Shown: one piece after another, positions 26,705-35,389 of the stretch
How the letters are laid out: each line of letters starts with the position of its first letter
Numbering within the stretch: position 1 is the stretch's first letter
From: Arthrobacter pascens
Lineage (GTDB): Bacteria > Actinomycetota > Actinomycetes > Actinomycetales > Micrococcaceae
Length of the DNA: 64,000 bases
Assembly (NCBI RefSeq): GCF_030815585.1
Contig: NZ_JAUSWY010000001.1
Coordinates: 1,116,001-1,180,000, forward strand
Direction of reading: 5' to 3'
The notes under the pieces: generated by a model
What the model saw: the letters and a program-made list of their open reading frames with translations, nothing else
Database searches by the model: none
What the model was told of the DNA's origin: nothing
Made by a program: the position numbers and the translations under genes

Positions 26705-28270
26705 CTAACTCTTTGGCTGCCCGCCTTCGCCGGTTTCGTCCGAACCGGTGTCGTCCGAACCCTGCTCGCCCTCGGCTGCGTCGTCAGAGCCGTTGCCGGG
26801 TTTGCCTGCGTCGGAACCCTTACGGGGTTCCTCGGCAGCTGATTCTCCAGCCGCTGGCTCATCGGTGGTTTCTGCCGTATTCGTCGTGGGCTTCCCGTCG
26901 GCGTCGGCGTCGGGTTCCGGGGCTTCGTCGAAGCCGCCGTTCAACAGTTTCTGCAGCGCATCGTCAACTTCGCTGTCGCTGGCTTCCGCCAGTTTGCGGC
27001 GGCCGCTGAAGCCGTGCGGATCATCGAGGTCCTCGGCGGTCGGAAGCAGATCGGGGTGCTGCCAGATGGCATCGCGGCCCTCGATGCCACGTTCGTCCTT
27101 GAGGCTCGCCCACAGGGCGGCGGCCTCACGCAGGCGGCGGGGACGCAGTTCCAGCCCCACCAATGAAGAGAACGCGTGCTCCGCGGGACCTCCGGTGGCA
27201 CGGCGCCGGCGGACAGCTTCACGCAGGGCAGCCGCGGAGGGCAGCAGCTTCTCCGTGGCGGCGGCGGTCAGTTCGTCCACCCACCCTTCAACCAGAGCCA
27301 AGGCCGTCTCGAGCTTTTCCAGGGCCTGTTCCTGTGCGGGTGTCCGCTGTGGCATAAAGACGCCCTGGGACAGTGCCTCCTGGATGCCTTCCGGGTTGCT
27401 GGGATCAAGATCCCGGGCCAGCTCCTCGATCCTCGACGTGTCGATGTGGATGCCGCGTGCGTAGGCCTCGATCGCGCCGAGCAGGTGACCCCGCAGCCAC
27501 GGAACCTGGATGAACAGGCGCGCGTGGGCAGCCTCGCGGACCGCCAGGAAAAGGCGGACGTCGTTCTCCGGCAGGCTCAGGCCCTCGCCGAAGGAGGTGA
27601 CGTTCGCCGGCAGCAGTGCCATCTCGAGGTCGGCCAGCGGCACGCCGATGTCCGTGGAGCTGACCACCTCGGCCGACAGGGCGCCGATCGCCTGCCCAAG
27701 CTGCATCCCGAAGATGGCCCCGCCCATGTTCTGCAGCATGGAAGAGGCACCGCCCATCATGGACTTCATTTCCTCTGGCATCTGCTCGGTCATGGCGCTC
27801 GACAGAGCGTTGGCGATGCTGTTCGCGACCGGTTCGGTGAGCCTCTTCCAGGTTCCGAGGGTGGCCTCCACCCACTCAGCGCGGGACCATGCGCGGCCGA
27901 TCAGGCCGGTGGCGGGCAGATCCGTGACCGGATCGAGCCACAATTCGGCGAGGCGGAGGGCCTCGTCCACTTCGCGCGACTGCACGGAGGTGACTGAAGG
28001 GTCAGTGCTGCTGGCAGCAACCCGCCGCGCATTCTCGTGTGCGAGCTGCCAGTTAACGGGTCCTTCCGAGGGAGCGCTCATCATCGCCTGGACCTGGGAG
28101 AACATCTGCGCCAGGAGGTTGGGGTCGTCGGGCAGGCCCGCTGCCTTGGCCAGCTCGGCGGGGTCGATGTTTTCCAGCCCCTTGCCGCCCATGAGGTTCT
28201 GCAGCATTTCTGTCAACGGATCCTTTGGCGTGTCGTCGCCATTGGACGGATTGAGTGGGTTGGAGGTCAT
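26705..28270 (-). CDS. Zinc-dependent metalloprotease family (DUF2342) protein
   Basis: Member of the actinobacterial zincin family typified by mycobacterial Rv3195. The helix carrying the metal motif reads LAVREAAHARLFIQVPWLR, where the usual His-Glu-x-x-His has Arg in place of the first His, as seen in this family. The first part (about residues 20-100) is Gly/Met-rich with LMGGKGLENIDPAELAKAAGL, and the middle has GVPLADLEMALLP. A low-complexity acidic tail (Glu/Gly/Asp/Ser) follows residue ~430. 521 residues; the ATG at 28270 has GGCGGGA before it. Divergent from the PDZ protease. Catalytic function not proven. Confidence 0.85.
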   Translation of the reverse strand: MTSNPLNPSNGDDTPKDPLTEMLQNLMGGKGLENIDPAELAKAAGLPDDPNLLAQMFSQVQAMMSAPSEGPVNWQLAHENARRVAASSTDPSVTSVQSREVDEALRLAELWLDPVTDLPATGLIGRAWSRAEWVEATLGTWKRLTEPVANSIANALSSAMTEQMPEEMKSMMGGASSMLQNMGGAIFGMQLGQAIGALSAEVVSSTDIGVPLADLEMALLPANVTSFGEGLSLPENDVRLFLAVREAAHARLFIQVPWLRGHLLGAIEAYARGIHIDTSRIEELARDLDPSNPEGIQEALSQGVFMPQRTPAQEQALEKLETALALVEGWVDELTAAATEKLLPSAAALREAVRRRRATGGPAEHAFSSLVGLELRPRRLREAAALWASLKDERGIEGRDAIWQHPDLLPTAEDLDDPHGFSGRRKLAEASDSEVDDALQKLLNGGFDEAPEPDADADGKPTTNTAETTDEPAAGESAAEEPRKGSDAGKPGNGSDDAAEGEQGSDDTGSDETGEGGQPKS

Positions 28271-28389
28271 GATCCCGCCGATCGTCGGTGTGACTGTTCA
28301 ACTTCACGGTACCCCGGGGAGGGTCGGCTGTCTGCCGGAGAAGGTCCACGTTCGCTGTAGGCAAAGAGCTGGCGGGAGGCGGAAACGCG

Positions 28390-28403
28390 TAGTGTTGCTT
28401 GGG
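28390..28403 (+). promoter_or_regulatory. Probable -10 of the PDZ protease gene (leaderless)
   Basis: TAGTGT (28390-28395) ends 7 bases before the GTG start at 28403, the spacing expected when transcription starts at or near the start codon. No good -35 is visible in the divergent spacer. No ribosome-binding site lies upstream, which fits leaderless translation. Confidence 0.5.
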
Positions 28404-29596
28404 TGACTACTACCCGTGGCGAACATCCATCCGAGGACCACGCTGACAGGCTCAACCCCGGCGCAGCAGCGGCCGATGAAGTACCTGGCGGTGCCACACG
28501 CCATGCCCTGTCCCCGGAGGGGCCAGGGCCGCGGATGGAGAGCCCCAGGGACAACAGGGTCTCCGTCATGATGGTCTCCGGCCTGCTGGCCTTGGGGCTT
28601 GGACTTGCGGCCGGAACAATTCCGGTGCCCTACGTCGTGGAGACAGCCGGCCCGACGTTCAACACACTGGGCCAGGCCAAGGGCAGCCCCGTCATCAGTG
28701 TTACGGGCCACGAAACCTATCCCGCGAAAGGGAACCTGGACCTGACAACCGTCTATGTCGACGGCGGCCCCAACGGCCCGGTCAGCCTTCTCGGCGCGTT
28801 TGCCGCCTGGCTTGACCGTACCAAGGCGGTCTATCCGGAGGAACTGATTTATCCCACCGGGACCACGAAGGAAGAGGCCTCGGAACAAGGTGCCGTGGCC
28901 ATGACCACTTCCAAGGAGAACGCTGTCGCTTCCGCGTTGAGGGAACTCAAAATCCCTTTTGGCCAGCAGCTCCAGGCCGCTGGCCTTTCCGACGGTTCGC
29001 CATCTGAGGGCAAGATCGAACCGGACGACGTGTTCGAGTCCATCAATGGCAAGCCGATCACCACCTTGTCCGTCATACAGGACGAGCTGGCCGCAGGAAA
29101 GGGGAAGCCGGTCTCTGTTGTGGTGGAGCGGGCCGGGGAGGCTGTCACTGAGACCGTGACGCCAGTGGACAACGGCGCCGGCCGCTACATTCTTGGCGTC
29201 ATGCTCAAATACCGGTTTTCCTTCCCGTTCGACGTGAACATCGCACTCGATAACGTGGCCGGTCCCAGTGCCGGGCTGATGTTTTCGTTGGGCATCATTG
29301 ACACCGTGACTCCGGGAGATCTCACCGGCGGTAAGCACGTCGCAGGGTCGGGCTCGATTTCTCCGGACGGGGTAGTGGGCCCCATCGGCGGGATCGGCCA
29401 GAAAATGCAGGGAGCAAGAGCCGGCGGAGCCACGCTTTTCCTTGCTCCCGCGGCAAATTGCGACGATGTCGTGGGGCACATTCCGGATGGACTGCAAGTG
29501 GTGAAAGTGGAGAACCTCGCTGAGGCGCGAAGCGCCGTCGAACTCGCTGGCTCCGGCCAGGACACGTCCGGCCTGCCTGGCTGCACCAGCAACTAG
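28403..29596 (+). CDS. PDZ-domain Lon-like serine protease
   Basis: Membrane-anchored protease with an N-terminal transmembrane helix (VMMVSGLLALGLGLAAG), a PDZ domain (about residues 195-255, DDVFESINGKPITTLSVIQD) and a Lon-type proteolytic domain. The Ser-Lys dyad is Ser289 in GPSAG and Lys334 in GIGQKMQGA, 45 residues apart as in Lon family members. Homologous to mycobacterial Rv3194c. 397 residues. Next gene downstream is the UPF0182 membrane protein, the same order as in mycobacteria. GTG start after a leaderless-type -10 box. Confidence 0.93.
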   Translation: MTTTRGEHPSEDHADRLNPGAAAADEVPGGATRHALSPEGPGPRMESPRDNRVSVMMVSGLLALGLGLAAGTIPVPYVVETAGPTFNTLGQAKGSPVISVTGHETYPAKGNLDLTTVYVDGGPNGPVSLLGAFAAWLDRTKAVYPEELIYPTGTTKEEASEQGAVAMTTSKENAVASALRELKIPFGQQLQAAGLSDGSPSEGKIEPDDVFESINGKPITTLSVIQDELAAGKGKPVSVVVERAGEAVTETVTPVDNGAGRYILGVMLKYRFSFPFDVNIALDNVAGPSAGLMFSLGIIDTVTPGDLTGGKHVAGSGSISPDGVVGPIGGIGQKMQGARAGGATLFLAPAANCDDVVGHIPDGLQVVKVENLAEARSAVELAGSGQDTSGLPGCTSN

Positions 29597-29732
29597 ACTG
29601 AGGCCAGGAACTAAGCTTTACTGCCACTCGTGGCAGATATGACGGACGTTGCCACACGCTTGACTGGTGGCGGACGTCGCTCGCACGCACGCTTCGAATG
29701 TAAATCTGACGACTAGCTATGAGGTACCGAGT

Positions 29733-32700
29733 TTGTCACGTCCCACCAGCCCCATCCCGCCCGGAAGACCCGTCTCAAGACGCGGCGCTCTGACACCCAC
29801 GCTGATAGTTGTTGCCCTTGTTGTGGTGGGTTTCATCTTCTTCGCCAACGTGTGGACTGACGTTCTCTGGTACAGGCAGCTCGGTTTCTTTGAAGTGTTC
29901 CTGACGGAAAACCTGGCACGCATCGGGATCTTCGCCGCGGGCTTCGCCGTCATGTTCCTGGCCGTCTTTTTCGCCATCCGGATTGCCTACCATGCCCGGC
30001 CGGTATATGCCCCCGACTCCGAAATCCGTGACAACCTGAACCGCTACCAGGCCCAGCTGGAGCCGGTCCGCCGGGTTGTGATGGTTGGACTGCCCATCAT
30101 GTTCGGGTTGTTCGCCGGCAGCGCTGCTGCCAGTCAGTGGCAGAAAGTGCTGCTGTTCTTCAACCAGGAGTCGTTCGGCCAGAACGATCCCGTGTTCAAC
30201 CTGGACATCAGCTTCTACCTCATGACGCTTCCGTTCCTGGGATTCATCACGGGCTTCCTCATCAGCGTTGTGGTCATCGCCGGCATCGCCGGCATTCTGA
30301 CCCACTACCTTTACGGCAGCATCCGGCTCATGGAACGGGGCATCTTCACCAGCCGCGCCGCCCAGATCCACCTGGCCGTCACAGGCGCCACATTCCTCCT
30401 TCTCTTGGGCGCCAATTTCTGGCTGGACCGGTATGCGTCCGTCCAGAACAATGGAGGCCGCTGGGCCGGCGCGCTCTACACGGACGTGAACGCGGTCATC
30501 CCTACCAAGGCCATCCTGGCTGTCGCGGCCGCACTGGTGGCTATCCTCTTCATCGTCGCAGCAGTGATCGGCCGCTGGCGCCTGCCCGTCATTGGCACGG
30601 CCATGCTGATCATCACTTCGATCCTTGCCGGAGGTGTCTATCCGTGGGTGATCCAGCAGTTCCAGGTGCGCCCCTCCGAGCAGACCTTGGAGAATCAGTA
30701 CATCAAGCGCAACATCGATTTGACACGCGCAGCCTACGGCTTGGACAAGATCCAGGTGGAGCGGTACAACGCCACGAACACCGCCACCACAGGTGCCCTC
30801 GCGCCGGACGCCCAGACCACCGCCAACATCCGGCTGCTTGACCCGAATCTGATCTCGGATGCGTTCTCGCAACTCGAGCAGTACCGCCCGTACTATCAGT
30901 TCCCGCAGGCACTCAACGTGGACCGCTACGAGGTGGACGGAAAAGTGCAGGACACCGTCATCGCTGTTCGCGAGCTGAACCCCGGCAATGTCGCGACCAA
31001 CCAACAGGGCTGGCTCAACCAGCACGTCGTCTACACGCACGGCTATGGCGTTGTCGCGGCCAAGGGAAACAAGTTCACGGTTGATGGCAAGCCCGAGTTC
31101 CTCCAGTCGGGTATTCCGTCCACCGGCGTCCTTGGCGACGATTCCACCTACGAGCCGCGGATCTACTTCGGTGAAAGTTCCCCGGAATACTCCATAGTGG
31201 GCGCCCCTGAGGGGGCTCCCAACCGTGAGCAGGACAGGCCTTCCGGCAAGGAGGGTGACGGCGAGACCCAGTACACCTTTACTGGCAACGGCGGGCCCAA
31301 CGTGGGCAGTTTCTTCAACAAGGTCCTGTACGCAATCAAATTCCAGTCTTCTGACCTGCTGCTGTCCGACGGGGTCAATGAGGAGTCCCAGATTCTCTAT
31401 GACCGGAACCCGCGCGAGCGGGTCCAGAAAGTGGCCCCCTACCTGACCGTGGACGGGAATGCCTATCCCGCAGTCGTGGACGGTCGGGTCAAGTGGATCG
31501 TGGACGGCTACACCACCAGCCAGTACTACCCGTATTCGCAGCAGGAACAGCTGTCCGAGGCCACCGCCGACTCGCAGACCACTGCCGGACGGGCGGTGGC
31601 CCTGCCGAACAGTTCGGTGAACTACATCAGGAACTCGGTCAAGGCCACAGTGGACGCCTACGACGGTTCGGTGACCCTGTATGCGTGGGACGATCAGGAT
31701 CCCATCCTGAAGTCCTGGCAGAAAGTCTTCCCGACGTCCCTTAAGCCCTACTCGGAGATGTCGGCGGACGTCATGAGCCACGTCCGGTATCCGGAGGACC
31801 TGTTCAAGGTCCAACGCGAACTCCTGGGCCGCTACCACGTCACGGATCCCGTCAGCTTCTACAAGAGTGACGAAGTATGGAGCGTGCCGGCGGATCCCAC
31901 CGCGGATTCCGCCACCGATGTCAAACAGCCCCCGTTCTATATGTCGCTGCAAATGCCGGATCAGGAGCAGCCAGCTTTCCAGCTCACATCGTCGTTTATT
32001 CCGCAGATTGTGAACGGAAGCGCACGCAACGTCCTCTACGGATTCCTGGCAGCCGACTCGGACGCGGGCAACCAGAAGGGCGTCAAGGCCGAGAGCTACG
32101 GCAAGCTGAGGCTTCTCCAGATTCCGCCGGAGACGCAGGTTCCGGGTCCCGGGCAGGCGCAGAACAAGTTCAACTCGGACCCCACGGTCTCGCAGGCGCT
32201 GAACTTGCTCCGCCAGGGCGCCTCGGACGTGCTGAACGGCAACCTCCTCACCCTTCCGGTGGGCGGGGGCATCCTGTACGTCCAACCGGTCTACCTCAAG
32301 TCAACGGGTGAGACGTCCTACCCCACCCTGCAGCGCGTGCTGGTGGCGTTTGGAGACAAGGTGGGCTTCGCCGCCACCCTTGACGAGGCCCTCAAACAGC
32401 TGTTCGGCGGAGACTCTGGCGCGGCAGCGGGTGACTCCGGCAACAACGGCCAGACTCCCGTCAATCCCGGAGCCACCCCGCCCACAGGCGTGGCGGATGC
32501 CAAGGCTGAACTGAAGGCCGCGCTGGACGAGGCGAATGCCGCCATCAGGGCGGGCCAAGCGGCCCTGGCTGCAGGTGACTTCGCGGCGTACGGGGAGCAG
32601 CAGAAGAAGCTCGCTGCCGCGCTCCAGAAGGCCCTGGACGCTGAAGCCAAGATCCCCGCTATAGTTCCAGAGCCCACGCCGCCTCCTACGGCCACACCGT

Positions 32701-32780
32701 CGCCTACAGCCGCTCCTACGGCCGTACAGTCCGGAAGCGCCACGGGGACGGCAACACCGTCGCCTGCGGCGAGCAACTGA
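29733..32780 (+). CDS. UPF0182 family membrane protein
   Basis: Large integral membrane protein conserved in actinobacteria (Rv3193c type). About seven hydrophobic helices lie in the first third (for example [19 protein letters not shown] and [17 protein letters not shown]), followed by a big extracytoplasmic domain and a C-terminal Ala/Glu/Lys coiled stretch that ends in a Pro/Thr/Ser/Ala-rich tail. TTG at 29733 is preferred: GAGG lies 8 bases upstream and the protein then starts [12 protein letters not shown]; an earlier GTG at 29667 would add 22 residues. About 1015 residues. Function unknown; no catalytic motif recognised. A 14-pair hairpin follows the stop. Confidence 0.9.
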   Translation: MSRPTSPIPPGRPVSRRGALTPTLIVVALVVVGFIFFANVWTDVLWYRQLGFFEVFLTENLARIGIFAAGFAVMFLAVFFAIRIAYHARPVYAPDSEIRDNLNRYQAQLEPVRRVVMVGLPIMFGLFAGSAAASQWQKVLLFFNQESFGQNDPVFNLDISFYLMTLPFLGFITGFLISVVVIAGIAGILTHYLYGSIRLMERGIFTSRAAQIHLAVTGATFLLLLGANFWLDRYASVQNNGGRWAGALYTDVNAVIPTKAILAVAAALVAILFIVAAVIGRWRLPVIGTAMLIITSILAGGVYPWVIQQFQVRPSEQTLENQYIKRNIDLTRAAYGLDKIQVERYNATNTATTGALAPDAQTTANIRLLDPNLISDAFSQLEQYRPYYQFPQALNVDRYEVDGKVQDTVIAVRELNPGNVATNQQGWLNQHVVYTHGYGVVAAKGNKFTVDGKPEFLQSGIPSTGVLGDDSTYEPRIYFGESSPEYSIVGAPEGAPNREQDRPSGKEGDGETQYTFTGNGGPNVGSFFNKVLYAIKFQSSDLLLSDGVNEESQILYDRNPRERVQKVAPYLTVDGNAYPAVVDGRVKWIVDGYTTSQYYPYSQQEQLSEATADSQTTAGRAVALPNSSVNYIRNSVKATVDAYDGSVTLYAWDDQDPILKSWQKVFPTSLKPYSEMSADVMSHVRYPEDLFKVQRELLGRYHVTDPVSFYKSDEVWSVPADPTADSATDVKQPPFYMSLQMPDQEQPAFQLTSSFIPQIVNGSARNVLYGFLAADSDAGNQKGVKAESYGKLRLLQIPPETQVPGPGQAQNKFNSDPTVSQALNLLRQGASDVLNGNLLTLPVGGGILYVQPVYLKSTGETSYPTLQRVLVAFGDKVGFAATLDEALKQLFGGDSGAAAGDSGNNGQTPVNPGATPPTGVADAKAELKAALDEANAAIRAGQAALAAGDFAAYGEQQKKLAAALQKALDAEAKIPAIVPEPTPPPTATPSPTAAPTAVQSGSATGTATPSPAASN

Positions 32781-32820
32781 CAGCGAGCAACAGATAAAGA
32801 CCAGCCAGAAACTGGCAGCT

Positions 32821-32866
32821 CCAGCAGCCCGGCCCCGCTCCAGTGAGAGCGCGGCCGGGCTGCTGG
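32821..32866 (+). terminator. Hairpin downstream of the UPF0182 gene
   Basis: CCAGCAGCCCGGCC (32821-32834) pairs perfectly with GGCCGGGCTGCTGG (32853-32866), with an inner CGCTC/GAGCG pairing. There is no T-tract, so termination is inferred from position and stem strength. Confidence 0.6.
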
Positions 32867-32986
32867 CGTCTGGTGGGCAGCGGGACGTTCTCCCATGTCA
32901 GAAGCTCATTAAGCCAGAGCCGAGACGCACATCACGTCATCCCGATTTGGCCTCCCGTTCACCGGGCGGTAGTGTTGATCTTGCGA

Positions 32987-33060
32987 CGCGGGGTGGAGCA
33001 GTTCGGTAGCTCGCTGGGCTCATAACCCAGAGGTCACAGGTTCAAATCCTGTCCCCGCAA
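32987..33060 (+). tRNA. Initiator tRNA-fMet (CAT), copy 1
   Basis: 74-base cloverleaf with anticodon CAT. It is the initiator type: the acceptor stem has the C1/A72 mismatch, and the anticodon stem contains the three G-C pairs GGG/CCC flanking the loop. CCA is not encoded. A TAGTGT box lies about 15 bases upstream. Identical in sequence to the second copy. Confidence 0.97.
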
Positions 33061-33067
33061 CTGACGG

Positions 33068-33107
33068 AAAGTCCGGATACTGGAAACAGATCCGGGCTTT
33101 CTTGTTT
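33068..33107 (+). terminator. Terminator after initiator tRNA copy 1
   Basis: AAAGTCCGGAT (33068-33078) pairs with ATCCGGGCTTT (33090-33100), with one mismatch-type G-T pair, followed by CTTGTTT. It lies 7 bases after the tRNA end and looks like a Rho-independent terminator. Confidence 0.75.
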
Positions 33108-33193
33108 AAGCGGCCGCGGTTCCCACGGCTTCGGCGGCACACGCCCGCAGTGGAGAAAGTGCCCGCAAAACTAGGGTAGAGTTGATCAAGCGA

Positions 33194-33267
33194 CGCGGGG
33201 TGGAGCAGTTCGGTAGCTCGCTGGGCTCATAACCCAGAGGTCACAGGTTCAAATCCTGTCCCCGCAA
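33194..33267 (+). tRNA. Initiator tRNA-fMet (CAT), copy 2
   Basis: A second identical 74-base initiator tRNA, 133 bases after the first. It keeps the C1/A72 mismatch and GGG/CCC anticodon stem. About 20 bases upstream are also nearly shared (GTAG, GTTGATC and GCGA elements), so a duplication that included the promoter is likely. CCA is not encoded. Confidence 0.97.
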
Positions 33268-33274
33268 CTATGTG

Positions 33275-33317
33275 AAGGCCCCGACCGGCAGATATGCCGG
33301 CCGGGGCCTTCTTTTTC
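33275..33317 (+). terminator. Rho-independent terminator after initiator tRNA copy 2
   Basis: AAGGCCCCG (33275-33283) pairs with CGGGGCCTT (33302-33310) with an additional inner GCCGG/CCGGC-type pairing, then CTTTTTC. A strong stem with a T-tract. Confidence 0.85.
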
Positions 33318-33318
33318 T

Positions 33319-33346
33319 GAGAATACTAGTAGTTCCTAGTATTCTC
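33319..33346. promoter_or_regulatory. Perfect 10-base inverted repeat upstream of the cytochrome b gene
   Basis: GAGAATACTA (33319-33328), 8-base spacer gtagttcc, TAGTATTCTC (33337-33346). It is AT-rich in a GC-rich genome and lies 60 bases before the ATG at 33406. It starts right after the tRNA terminator and has no following T-run, so an operator or promoter element is more likely than a terminator. Confidence 0.65.
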
Positions 33347-33405
33347 TTTCGCAGAGCCTCACATTTTGAGCACTGGTCAATCATTCTCGAGAGGAATGTT
33401 GTTCG

Positions 33406-34338
33406 ATGTCCACACCCACGAAGAAGCCCGGCTCCGCCACGGGCAAGCGGTCAAGACTGTACTGGGGTGTTCCTGCCGTTCTCGTAGCGCTGGTGCTGGT
33501 AGTGCTGCTTGCCAAGTGGATGACGGGCCTCCCGGCGGTTGCCTCTTTCCTGGCGGACTATCCTGGCCACTCAGAGCTTCCCGACGGTGCACCGGTAGGA
33601 TTTCCTGCCTGGCTGGCATGGCAGCATTTCCTGAACGCTTTCTTCCTGCTCCTCATCATCCGCACGGGCTGGCAGGTGCGGACCACCACGCGCCCCAGCG
33701 GACACTGGACGCGAAATAACAAGGGCCTGATCAAGACCAAGACGCCCCCCACCAAGATCACGCTGGAACTCTGGTTCCACCTGACCCTGGACGCACTGTG
33801 GATCCTTAACGGCGTGGTTTTCGCGATCCTGCTGTTCGCCACGGGGCAATGGATGCGGATCGTTCCCACGAGCTGGGATGCCGTTCCGAATGCATTGTCA
33901 GCGGCCCTTCAATACGCGTCCCTGAACTGGCCTACCGAGAACGGCTGGGTGAACTACAACGCGCTCCAGCTGCTCACCTACTTCGTCACGGTTTTCATTG
34001 CCGCACCGCTTGCCTTCATCTCCGGCATCCGGACCTCCTCCGCCTGGCCGAAGAAGGCAGCCGCCCTGAACAAGGCCTACCCGATCGAGCTGGCGCGGGC
34101 TATCCATTTCCCCGTCATGATCTACTTTGTGGCGTTCGTTGCGGTGCATGTTTTCCTGGTCCTGGCCACGGGAGCCCTGCGCAACCTGAACCACATGTAC
34201 GGCGGAAGCGACGACGCCGGCTGGTTCGGATTCTGGGTGTTCGCCGCGTCGGTTGCCGTTATGGTCGCGGCCTGGTTCCTGGCACGGCCCATCTTCCTGC
34301 GCCCCATTGCCTCACTGATGGGCAAAGTCAGCCGCTGA
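33406..34338 (+). CDS. Cytochrome b-type (di-haem) membrane protein
   Basis: Membrane protein with about four helices and histidines placed as in the cytochrome b561 family of formate-dehydrogenase or hydrogenase gamma subunits. Candidate haem ligands are His in WQHFLNAFFLLLIIRTGWQ, WFHLTLDALWILNG, ARAIHFPVMIYF and VAVHVFLVLATG. 310 residues; GAGAGGAA lies 9 bases before the ATG. Context: after the tRNAs and before a 17-base perfect terminator, so it is a single-gene unit. Redox partner unknown. An AT-rich palindrome upstream may control it. Confidence 0.8.
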   Translation: MSTPTKKPGSATGKRSRLYWGVPAVLVALVLVVLLAKWMTGLPAVASFLADYPGHSELPDGAPVGFPAWLAWQHFLNAFFLLLIIRTGWQVRTTTRPSGHWTRNNKGLIKTKTPPTKITLELWFHLTLDALWILNGVVFAILLFATGQWMRIVPTSWDAVPNALSAALQYASLNWPTENGWVNYNALQLLTYFVTVFIAAPLAFISGIRTSSAWPKKAAALNKAYPIELARAIHFPVMIYFVAFVAVHVFLVLATGALRNLNHMYGGSDDAGWFGFWVFAASVAVMVAAWFLARPIFLRPIASLMGKVSR

Positions 34339-34420
34339 GCGCCGGCAGGCACCCCACAGTGGCCCGCTGGGGCCTCCTGACGCCACACAGCCGTCCTTGG
34401 CCCTCCTGAAGGTCTCCACG

Positions 34421-34457
34421 GCAAAGGCCGGGGTTCATCATGAACCCCGGCCTTTGC
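34421..34457. terminator. Bidirectional terminator between cytochrome b and pspA genes
   Basis: GCAAAGGCCGGGGTTCA (34421-34437) and TGAACCCCGGCCTTTGC (34441-34457) form a perfect 17-pair stem with a 3-base loop. It serves convergent genes (cytochrome b on +, pspA on -). One of the strongest hairpins in the window. Confidence 0.9.
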
Positions 34458-34488
34458 TGGAACGGCGGGCTGTTGGCCCCGTTGCTGG

Positions 34489-35280
34489 CTAGAGCTTGTC
34501 GAAATCGGCTTCGTCGACGGTCGATTCCGAAGCTGCGTGGGCACCGGATGCGCCGATGGCGGGCTTGGCGCCGCCGGACTTGAGCGCAGCCAGGCGAGCC
34601 TCGATTTCTACTTGCTCGCCAAGGTCCTCAAGCTGGTTGAACTGGGCGTCCAGGCTGGAGGCGGCAAGTTCCTGCTGGCCCCGGACCTTGGCCTCTTCGC
34701 GGCGGATCTTCTCTTCGAAGCGGCCCACCTCGCTGGTGGGATCCATGAAGTCGATGCTCTTGATGGCGTCGTGGACCTGGGACTGGGCCGCTGCCGTCTT
34801 GGAGCGGGCCACGAGCTCGTTGCGCTTGCTGGTGAGCTCGTTTAGCTTGCCCTTCATCTGGTCAAGGCCGGACTTGAGCTTGTCAACCACCTCGGTCTGG
34901 GACGCGATGCTGGGCTCAGCGCCCTTCGCCTCGCTCTCAGCAGCCATCTGGCGCTGCAGGGCAACCTTGGCAAGGTTGTCGAATTTCTCGGCGTCGACCA
35001 CATCGCCGCTGCTGCGGTACTCGTCTGCTTTGCGTGAGGCTGCGAGGGCCTTGTTGCCCCAGTCGCGGGCGTTCTTGATGTCCTCGTGGTAGTCGTCCTG
35101 GAGCATGCGCAGGTTGCCGATGGTCTGGGCAACTGCGGATTCAGCCTCCGCGATGTTGTTGGTGTAGTCCCGGACCATCTGGTCCAGCATCTTCTGCGGA
35201 TCCTCAGCGTTGTCCAGCAAGGTGTTGATGTTCGCCTTTGCGAGCTGCGCGATCCGGCCGAAAATGGACTGCTTAACCAT
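34489..35280 (-). CDS. pspA: PspA/IM30 family phage shock protein
   Basis: Coiled-coil ESCRT-III-like membrane stress protein that maintains the inner membrane. The family N terminus MVKQSIFGRIAQLAKANINTLLD and heptad-rich helices from about 25 to 220 are clear, with DPQKMLDQMVRDYTNNIAEAE. The C terminus is Gly/Ala-rich with a short acidic end. 263 residues. AAAGG stands about 6 bases before the ATG. It lies downstream of the TPM-domain gene on the same strand, 110 bases away, with CAGTG dyads in between. Confidence 0.93.
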   Translation of the reverse strand: MVKQSIFGRIAQLAKANINTLLDNAEDPQKMLDQMVRDYTNNIAEAESAVAQTIGNLRMLQDDYHEDIKNARDWGNKALAASRKADEYRSSGDVVDAEKFDNLAKVALQRQMAAESEAKGAEPSIASQTEVVDKLKSGLDQMKGKLNELTSKRNELVARSKTAAAQSQVHDAIKSIDFMDPTSEVGRFEEKIRREEAKVRGQQELAASSLDAQFNQLEDLGEQVEIEARLAALKSGGAKPAIGASGAHAASESTVDEADFDKL

Positions 35281-35300
35281 GGTGTTACCTTTCGTCCTGC

Positions 35301-35325
35301 TCAGTGGTGGCCACTGAAATCAGTG
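35301..35325. promoter_or_regulatory. Overlapping CAGTG dyads between TPM gene and pspA
   Basis: TCAGTGG-tgg-CCACTGA (35301-35317) overlaps CACTGA-aa-TCAGTG (35312-35325), giving three alternating CAGTG/CACTG elements. They lie in the upstream region of pspA on the reverse strand. They could form a hairpin in the RNA or bind a dimeric regulator; the sequence does not say which. Confidence 0.45.
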
Positions 35326-35389
35326 AACAGTTGTTGTACCGCTTCTATCCGCCGCCGGATCGTTCCGGCTGGCGCTAGCTTTCATCCAA

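Noticed and set aside
29775..32285. Long reverse-strand open frame opposite the UPF0182 gene
   Set aside because: Arg/Gly/His/Val-rich, no domain, and fully antisense to a well-supported gene; such frames are common in GC-rich DNA.
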